Assembly (NCBI GenBank): GCA_023053685.1 | Contig: JALIGW010000146.1 | Coordinates: 221,001-285,000, forward strand | From: Diadophis punctatus similis | Lineage: Eukaryota > Chordata > Lepidosauria > Squamata > Dipsadidae | DNA length: 64,000 bases | Reading direction: 5' to 3' | In this document: piece after piece, positions 57,618-64,000 of the stretch | Layout: the number at the start of each line of letters is the position of its first letter | How positions within the stretch are numbered: position 1 is the first letter of the stretch | Made by a program: the position numbers and the translations under genes | Notes under the pieces: generated by a model | Databases searched by the model: none | What the model saw: only the letters and a program-made list of their open reading frames with translations | Told to the model about the DNA's origin: nothing

Positions 57618-58118
57618 GGTCCTTGGTGCTCTCTGAGCTTGGTGGTTTTCTTGCAGATGTTTCATTACCAAAGTAGGTAACATAATAAGTGCTAGAAGGG
57701 AGGGAGGGCGGGAGGAGGGGGGAAGGAAGAGAGGAGGAAGAGGAGGAGGAAGGGAAAAGGAAGAGAGGAGGAGGAGGAGGAAGGAAGGAAGGAAGGAAGG
57801 AAGGAAGGAAGGAAGGAAGGAAGGAAGGAAGGAAGGAAGGAAGGAAGGGAAGAGAGGAAGACTGTTGGATCCTTGGTGCTCTCTGAGCTTGGTGGCTTTC
57901 TTGCAGATGTTTCATTACAAAACTAGGTAACATCATCAGTACTACTATTACTACTACCAGTTAACAGTAAATAACAGCCCAATCGAAGAACCATCAAGTA
58001 CACTCCCACCAACATTGCTAGGGCAAGCCACTAATAGATAAAATGAGAGCAAACCTTACTCCCTCCCTCCCTCCCTCCCTCCCTTCTAGCACAGATGATG
58101 TTACCTAGTTGGGTAAAT
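57618..58118. repeat. Unclassified repeat modules around (GGAA)n, partly inverted
   Basis: The cagatgtttcattac module occurs at 57618-57704 and 57866-57945 (+ orientation) on both sides of a GA-rich (GGAA)n block (57697-57852), and reversed at 58088-58118 beside a (CCCT)n run. Confidence 0.7.
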
Positions 58119-58129
58119 AATGTATAAAG

Positions 58130-58532
58130 AATTTACAATTTGGAATTTTATTGTTAAAATAAGTAAATGTGGAATTTTTAGGTATGGGTTTTTAGTTTTT
58201 TGGGAAATTAGAGAGTAGGGGAAAAAAGGGATGAATAAAGAAAATAAGGATGGATGAAAGCACTACGTCTTGGCTTTAAGGATAAAGAGATAAGATACTA
58301 AAATAATCAGTAAATAAAATAAATTACAGCAATTAAATTAATTAATAAAGACTATTTGTGTAATCCAGATGACGAAATTAGAAAAGAAGGTTAAAATGAT
58401 ATATACCGAAGGTTGATATATAAATGAATTGATGCATTTTTGTTGCTTATTGAAGGTATCTATGTTGTTATATATGTATTTTGATGCTTAAGGTGGAGAA
58501 AAAATAAAAACTTTTTGCAAAAAAAAAAGGCA
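58130..58532 (+). mobile_element. L1-like 3' UTR with poly(A)
   Basis: AT-rich sequence ending gagaaaaaataaaaactttt then tgc and a run of A at 58520-58528, with an AATAAA-type signal just before. No ORF2 remnant. Orientation taken from the A-tail. Confidence 0.6.
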
Positions 58533-58673
58533 ACTCATTCTTTTGGGAGCTGAATATGGAATCCAAGCAGAGGTCACCATTTCAGAAGGATTGAAGAATA
58601 CTTATCAAGTCCTACGGAACCACTGAAAACAAGCAGCCTCATTTTCTGAGGACTCTCTTCTGAATCCTTAGGG

Positions 58674-59090
58674 CAGTGATGGCGAACCTTTTTTCCCTCG
58701 GGTGCCGAAAGCGCATGCGCGTGCGCTATCACGCACGTGCGAGTGCCCACACCCATAATTCAATGCCTAGGGAGGGCTAAAACGTCCTCCCCCACCCCCG
58801 CAGAGGCCCTCTGGAGGCTAGAAACGGCCCGTTTCCCAACTTCTGGTGGGCCTGGTAGGCCTGTTTTTTGCCCTCCCCATGTTCCAAAGGCTTCCCTGGA
58901 GCCTGGGGAGGATGAAAATGCCCCCCCCGGAGGCCCTAAAACGCCCTCCCAGAGCCTCCGCGCCAGCCGAAAATCAGCTGGCCGGCGCGCAGATGCACGC
59001 TGGAGCTGAGCTAGGGCAATGGCTCGCGTGCCAGCAGATATGGCTCCGCGTGCCACCGGTGGCACGCGTGCCATAGGTTCGCCATCACTG
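58674..59090 (+). mobile_element. hAT-A MITE, 417 bp, perfect TSD
   Basis: Starts cagtgatggcgaaccttttt and ends ccataggttcgccatcactg. Identical flanks ccttaggg at 58666-58673 and 59091-59098. Contains gcgcatgcgc at 58711-58720 and a right-hand hairpin ccaccggtggcacgcgtg. Confidence 0.97.
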
Positions 59091-59117
59091 CCTTAGGGCC
59101 TCAGAATATAGAACAAC

Positions 59118-59395
59118 AGTTGGAAGGGACCTTGGAGGTCTTCTAGTCCAACCCCCTGCTTGAGCAAGAGACTCTATACCAGGGGTGTCAAACTCATGGC
59201 GTCACATTGTCGTCACGTGACATATCGTGACTTTTCCTCCCTTCACTAAAACGGGGATGGGCATAGCCAGCGTGTGATGAATATGGCCCGTGGGCCGCAA
59301 GTTTGACACCCCTGCTCTGTACCGTTCAGGACAAATGGCTGTGCAGGCTCTTCTTAAAAGCCTCCAGTGACCCACCATTTCTGCAGGCAAGCCAG
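59118..59395 (-). mobile_element. CR1 LINE 3' end, split by hAT-E
   Basis: agttggaagggaccttggag to agactctatac, then hAT-E, then ctctgtaccgttcaggacaa. Confidence 0.85.
59180..59314. mobile_element. hAT-E MITE, 135 bp
   Basis: Ends caggggtgtcaaactcatgg and aagtttgacacccctg. Flanks ctctatac (59172-59179) and ctctgtac (59315-59322) match at 7 of 8. Internal ggcccgtgggccgc hairpin. Confidence 0.92.
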
Positions 59396-59397
59396 GG

Positions 59398-60245
59398 TAA
59401 CAGAATAACAGAGTTGGCAGGGATCTTGGAGGTCTTCTAGTCCAACCCCCTGCTCAGGCAGGAAACCCTATACCCGTGATGGCGAACCTATGGCACGTCT
59501 GCCTGAATTGGCACGCAGAGCCATGTTACCTGGCACGCACAGCGTCACCCGTTCCTCTTCCAAGTTTCTGGCGTGCATGCACACGCAACGATCAGCTGGC
59601 CTTTGTGCGTGCTGCAGTGCCGGAAACCAGAAGAGCTGGTCTTCCGTTTTCCGGCGTGAGCATGTGCGCCAGCCAGCTGATCGGCGTGTGCGCATACGCG
59701 GCAGTAACCAGAGGACTTGCTGGCCATCACGCATGCGTGCGCTGGAAACCGGAAGTTCATTTTATGGCATGCGGATGCCCCCTGGGCAGCTCCTCTTCCT
59801 GGTAATGGCCCAGTTGAGAGCACACGCGCGAAGTGCTCTCTTTTCGGTACTCGGTGCCGAAAACGTTTGCCATCACTGCCCTATACCATTCAGAAACATG
59901 GCTTTTCAATCTCTTCTTACAAACCTCCAGTGTTGGCGCATCCACAACCTCTGGGGGCAAGTTGTTCCACTGATTTAATTGTTCCAACTGTCAGGAAATT
60001 TCTCCTTCATTCTAGATTGCTTCTCTCCTTGATCAGTTTCCATCCATTGCTTTAATTGTTCTGTCAGGAAATTTCTCCTTAGTTCCAGGTTGGATCTCTT
60101 TTTAATAATCTTCCACCTGTTATTCTTGTCTTGGCCTCAGGTGCTTTGGAGAATAGGTGAACCCCTGTTCTCTGTGACAGCCCCTCAAATATTGGAAGAC
60201 TGCTATCATGTCACCCCTAGTCCTTCTCTGCATTAGATGAGACAT
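59398..60245 (-). mobile_element. CR1 LINE, split by hAT-A
   Basis: CR1 59398-59473 resumes at 59879 and runs to about 60245. The ORF2 tail is duplicated in part around 60055 (ctgtcaggaaatttctcctt occurs twice). Confidence 0.87.
59474..59878 (-). mobile_element. hAT-A MITE, 405 bp, perfect TSD
   Basis: Starts ccgtgatggcgaacctatgg and ends aacgtttgccatcactg. Identical flanks ccctatac at 59466-59473 and 59879-59886, inside the CR1 word aaccctataccattc. Confidence 0.97.
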
Positions 60246-60281
60246 GCCTAGTTCCCGCCATCATTCACCATACACTTTATC

Positions 60282-60607
60282 CACCGGCGGGTTGCTCCGT
60301 TAATGGTGTCGGTGCACTGCGCGTGCATCTCCACGCTTCTCCACGCATGCACGTGCATCTCCATGCATGTGCAGAAGCAAAATCTCGCCAAAATCTCTCT
60401 CACACACGCGTCCCCTCGCGAGATTTTGGTGCGATTTTGCTTCTGTGCATGCGCAGAAGCAAAATCGGCCAAAAATTAACTGAAAAAATGGCGACGTGCG
60501 CGGTGGACCGGCAGAGAGGGCTCCGGAGCGGTCACATGCAAATTGCGCAATCGGCCGTTCCCTACCGGAGCTGCGCACTGGGCAGCTCCGGCAGGAACCC
60601 ACCTCTG
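60282..60607 (+). mobile_element. hAT-B-related MITE, 326 bp, perfect TSD
   Basis: Starts caccggcgggttgctccgtt and ends aggaacccacctctg. Identical flanks actttatc at 60274-60281 and 60608-60615. Inverted gcatgcgcagaagcaaaatc blocks inside. Confidence 0.93.
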
Positions 60608-60699
60608 ACTTTATCTCTTTGTGTTATAAAGGTAAATCTTGATGTTACTTTATTACTCGTGCAAAAGAGTCAGCCAAGCAATCCATCTGTAGCCTTTTC

Positions 60700-63355
60700 T
60701 TTTTTTTTTTTTTTTTTTTTTTCCCAAAAAGTTTTATTAGTACAAAATTACATAGATAATAGCTAAACATTAAATAGAAAGTACAAACATTTTTTTTAAT
60801 TTTTCTCCCCCCTAACCCACCCCTTTCCCTCCCCCCTCCCCCCCGGACTTCCCAGAGAGAGTACAGGGCATAATATCAATAAAATAAATTTAAATTAAAT
60901 TAAAAAATTTTGACTTCCACCTTATTTTTTTAAAACTTCAACTCCAAATTGTACACTAATAAAAATTCCTTCCTCCTCCTTTCAATCATCTACCCTTCAC
61001 AACATTTCTTCACTGTTAACTAAGAATTAAATGATTATTACATAAATGATGACTAAGTATTAAATACAAAAACCTTAAACTTCATCATAAAATCAATCAG
61101 TATATAAATAACTTACTATTACTATATATCAGATTATAAGCACTAATTCCAAACTTTAAATAACCTTCCTCCCAAAAAAAAAAAATGTTAAATCTAATTG
61201 TAATATTTTATAACTGGATAGATAACAATTCCAAATCTTTCTCACAATTAAGTAAAACTTAAATTGATATTACACAAAAAATAACTAAATAATAATACAA
61301 AAACCTTAAACTTCATCATAAATTCTACCACTCTATTAGTAACAAAATGTTACTATGTATTAAATTATTAGGTTCAAAAAAGTTCTAAATCTTTAAAAAG
61401 AATTAATAATACTTTGAATAAGCCCCCCAAAAAAAACAAAAGAAAAAAAAAAGAATGCAAGAAGTAAAGAAAAGAAAAAAAAATTAAGGAAAGAAGGGAA
61501 AAAGAAAAGTACAGTCATAATGGCAACCATCTGTCCAATAAACTTCAACACTGCATCTTGTTGTATCTTGATGATGGTTGCATCTTTTTGTAACTTGATA
61601 ATTTTGTAGTTGACAGCTCGCCTCCCATCTGACCCCGATCTTCCATCTCCTTTTCCAGACTGTAGACATCTGTCTGGCTCTGCCAATCATTTAAATTTTG
61701 TAAATCTGTTTCGATTTGAAGAGGAAGGGATGGCTTTCCCTCCTCCTCCTCTTTTGTTTTCATACATCTTTCCTCTGGAATCTTGGATATATCAGCCTTT
61801 AAGACGTTGACATAAAATTCAGTAGCTTTCTTTGTTGTATTAAGCCGATATCTTTTTCCCAGAAATTTCACTGCAACTCCTGTTGGTGCTTCCCATTTGT
61901 AATGTAAATTTAACCTTTTAAATTCATCAATCAGAAAGGTATAATCTTTTCTGGCTTTGAGCATTTTAGAGGGAATTTCTTTCCATATCATCAGTTCCTG
62001 GCCATTCACCTGCAGGTTATTTTTAAACGTCGCCTGTATAATCCTATTCCGTAAGGCTCTTGTAGTAAAGTATATTACAATATCCCTTGGTAGGTGTTTT
62101 TGTTTTGCATACCAAGAGTTGATTCTATATATTTTATCAATTTGCCTGGCTAGTTCTTCTTTAGACAGTCCAGACACCTGCTCCAAAGCTTCCACCATCC
62201 TTCCTTTCAAATCTTCATATAATCCTTCTTTCAACCCCCTGACCCTTATGGCAAATTCCATGGATCTGAATTGCGTCATTAACACCTCTGTTTCAAAATT
62301 TGCAATGTCATTTTGTATTTTATCTATATATTCTACTGAAGTTGTCAAAACTTGTTTGTTTTCTTCAATGCGGTTTGCCAAAACTTCAATATTTGTTGCT
62401 AGACCTTTACATACCTCCAACACATCATTTCTAATTTGTTGGTCAATATTCTTTAAAGCAGCCTGCATTTTATTATCTATTTCACTAATTTTTTGGTTAA
62501 ATTCAACAATAAGTTCATCTTTCATAATCTTTAAGGTACTTATTAAATTTTCAGGTGTTAAAGACTTTGGGGGTGTTAACTCAGTGGTAAGTTGCATTTT
62601 AGAAATATAACCAGATGAATAATCCATTCTTTTATTCAAAACAATCTTTCCAGATTTTGAAGCCATTTTAGTATTTCCAGTGGTGAACAAAGAAAAAGCC
62701 AAGCCTCTAGTTAAAGTTCTTTTAAATTTCTTTTAAAATTCTATCAAATTCCAAAGCCAGATAGAATTTTATTTTTAAAAAATTGTCAGTTATTATTTAA
62801 TCCAGAATCGGGAGACAGAGAGAGTAAAGCCAACTTTCAAAATCAAAAATTTCCATAAGAAAAAAAGCTGCTAGGGAAACGAAAGTTACTTTCACTTCTC
62901 CTCCCACTTTCTCCGATCGCCATGTTGTAGCCTAATAACTGTTACTTAGTTTCTTCCGAAGTGAAAATCAGCAGTGGAGTTGAAAGAAAAAAAAAATCTG
63001 TACTTGCCCTTTAAAATCCTGTCTCTCTCTGTCTGCTTGTTTAAACAATTAAGTAGTTGTAATCCCATTCACGAAGCAGCGGGTGGTCACAGCATCTTGC
63101 TCCGCAAAAGCGGAGGTTTCCAAGTCCCCGGAGCAAGAGACAGGCTGGCTGGGGAGCCCTCACCTTTCGCGCCCCTAGCTGACACTTGGGGCACTAGGGG
63201 GGGCTCTACCCCACCTGTCCGGCTCTCATCTCTCCCCTTTGCCCGGGGCAGAGACTTTCAAGCCGCCAGACAGCTGTTCTGGCGGCTTTAACGGGGAAAA
63301 GGAAAGGCGCTCAACGAGGAGCGTCCGCGATGCAGCGATCCGGAACCGGAAGTCC
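60700..63355 (-). mobile_element. Complete ORF1-only L1 (HAL1-like 'half-L1'), 2656 bp
   Basis: The element is bounded by a perfect 17-bp TSD ccatctgtagccttttc (60683-60699 and 63356-63372). On the minus strand, in order: a GC-rich 5' end starting GGGGACTTCCGG (63355), a 653-bp 5' UTR, intact ORF1 (62702-61545), an 845-bp 3' region, an AATAAA signal (reverse, 60733-60738) and a poly(A) tail (T-run from 60700). The 3' region has a G-rich tract on the element strand (C-rich at 60825-60845), common in L1 3' UTRs, and a ~232-bp tandem duplication (aaaaaccttaaacttcatca at ~61070 and ~61302). No endonuclease or reverse transcriptase motif of ORF2 is present. Confidence 0.92.
61545..62702 (-). CDS. 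L1 ORF1 protein (RNA-binding chaperone), intact 385 codons
   Basis: ORF1p of LINE-1 coats its own RNA as a trimer in cytoplasmic particles and assists target-primed reverse transcription. Here residues ~45-145 are a heptad-like coiled coil (IMKDELIVEFNQKISEIDNK). Residues ~150-225 form the RRM-like domain (FAIRVRGLKEG ... IDKIYRIN ... LPRDIVIYFTTRALRNRIIQ). Residues ~226-300 form the C-terminal domain (KARKDYTFLIDEFKRLNLHY, GKRYRLNTTKKATEF). The length fits vertebrate ORF1p plus an unusual ~85-residue acidic, polar tail. The start is the first Met after the 5' UTR; a second Met at codon 13 is also possible. No frameshift or stop, suggesting a young insertion or selection on ORF1. It is a transposon protein, not a host gene. 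Confidence 0.9.
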   Translation of the reverse strand: MAFSLFTTGNTKMASKSGKIVLNKRMDYSSGYISKMQLTTELTPPKSLTPENLISTLKIMKDELIVEFNQKISEIDNKMQAALKNIDQQIRNDVLEVCKGLATNIEVLANRIEENKQVLTTSVEYIDKIQNDIANFETEVLMTQFRSMEFAIRVRGLKEGLYEDLKGRMVEALEQVSGLSKEELARQIDKIYRINSWYAKQKHLPRDIVIYFTTRALRNRIIQATFKNNLQVNGQELMIWKEIPSKMLKARKDYTFLIDEFKRLNLHYKWEAPTGVAVKFLGKRYRLNTTKKATEFYVNVLKADISKIPEERCMKTKEEEEGKPSLPLQIETDLQNLNDWQSQTDVYSLEKEMEDRGQMGGELSTTKLSSYKKMQPSSRYNKMQC

Positions 63356-63372
63356 CCATCTGTAGCCTTTTC

Positions 63373-63904
63373 AAAGCCCATAATCCTGGTCTCTGGAATG
63401 CTGTGCCTTGCTGACATGAGGAGAGGAATCTCAGTCCCAATGTTCCTGGCCCCAACCTTTCAGTGGGAGGCTAACTTTTTTTTTTAAGGCTACCGTTATC
63501 CCTTATTATTTATTTCCCCGGTGCACTCAATCCACTTTAATTAAGAATTAGAAGCTTCGCGATTACTCACACCGCAGGAGGACAGTATGATGGACGAGAG
63601 AACTCTGGAAAATGGAGTCATTCATTTTTAATAAAGGAGACGCATACATCACCTAGGCACGGAAAAGACAAGGTAATAAGGATTGCAAGGGGGAAACTAA
63701 TGGAATGCAGTGGGGTCCCTCCTTGAAAGAAGTTGAATAATTTTTTAAAAAAAATTTTGCAAAAAAAAAATGGGGGGAGGGGGGAAGGAAGAGGAATCTA
63801 ATGCACCTGATGAGTTTCTAGCATTAGATTTAGAGTTGCAAACATGAGGGAGAGCAGCATACTTCCTGGTGGACACTCAGACCCTTGGAAGAGCTGAGAA
63901 AATC
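63373..63904. other. Intron 4, unassigned, possibly conserved
   Basis: Contains cactttaattaagaattaga near 63531 and purine runs near 63760. No exon or element recognised. Confidence 0.35.
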
Positions 63905-64000
63905 ATTACAGATAATCCTTGACATGCAACGGTTCATTTAGTGACTATTCAAAGTTACAACGGCGCTGAAAAAAGCGAGTTATGACCTTTTTTTTCACAC
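63905..64000 (-). mobile_element. Tigger-like MITE, cut by window end
   Basis: cagataatccttgacatgca after TA, then ggttcatttagtgactattc and aacggcgctgaaaaaagcga. It continues beyond 64000. Confidence 0.85.

Noticed and set aside
61957..62610. 217-codon + strand frame
   Set aside because: Antisense shadow of the L1 ORF1, which has the real motifs.

Overview
This is a vertebrate nuclear window, most likely from an advanced (colubroid) snake. Evidence for a snake: squamate Sauria-type SINEs with a Bov-B-like 3' part; many CR1 LINE 3' ends tailed by (AATAG)n arrays, a pattern known from snake CR1 elements; a 1.45-kb GATA/GACA array of the Bkm satellite type first described in snakes; and very high density of microsatellites and short DNA transposons. 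No bacterial or phage signature is present.

Only one host gene is visible. Three exons of a Na+/K+-ATPase-interacting protein (NKAIN family, best guess NKAIN4) lie on the + strand at 5969-6106, 9312-9392 and 22792-22989. All have GT/AG splice sites, all introns are phase 0, and together they encode 139 contiguous residues (membrane segment 2, segment 3, the glycosylated extracellular loop and the start of segment 4). The first exon must lie left of the window. No last exon was found in the 41 kb to the right, so the window is essentially intron 1 (end), introns 2 and 3, and a very long intron 4.

The introns are a dense mosaic of mobile elements. I separate these families by their own termini and target-site duplications (TSDs). 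(a) hAT-A: ends like CAGTGATGGCGAACC, 8-bp TSD. (b) hAT-B: ends like CAGnGGTGGGTTC / GAACCCACCnCTG, 8-bp TSD. (c) hAT-C: ends like CAGGGGTGAAATCCAGC. (d) hAT-D: foldback hairpins with CAGTGTTTCCCAACC ends, 8-bp TSD. (e) hAT-E: CAGGGGTGTCAAACTC ends. (f) Tigger/pogo-like: CAGGTAGTCCTCGACTTAC ends, TA target. (g) mariner-like: CCGTATTTTTCGGAGTATAAG ends, TA target. Retroelements are CR1 (many 5'-truncated copies, one with an open reverse-transcriptase reading frame), L1, Rex1-like, L2/CR1-like and Penelope-like fragments, two solo LTRs, and several tRNA-derived SINE types.

Region by region: 1-5968 intron 1 with CR1, MITEs and a possible conserved noncoding block; 6107-9311 intron 2; 9393-22791 intron 3, with a 67-bp tandem array derived from a SINE and a near-perfect 136-bp hairpin 82 bp before exon 4; 22990-64000 intron 4, with Bkm repeats at 53.0-54.5 kb and, at 60.7-63.4 kb, a complete retrotransposed L1 that has an intact ORF1, a poly(A) tail and a perfect 17-bp TSD but no ORF2 (a HAL1-like 'half-L1').

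The strongest leads are the ORF1-only L1, the oriented TAGGG target preference of hAT-A, an intra-window 'empty site' proving one hAT-B insertion, the hairpin next to exon 4, and NRF1-type palindromes spread by hAT elements and an LTR. All family names were assigned by eye without database searches.
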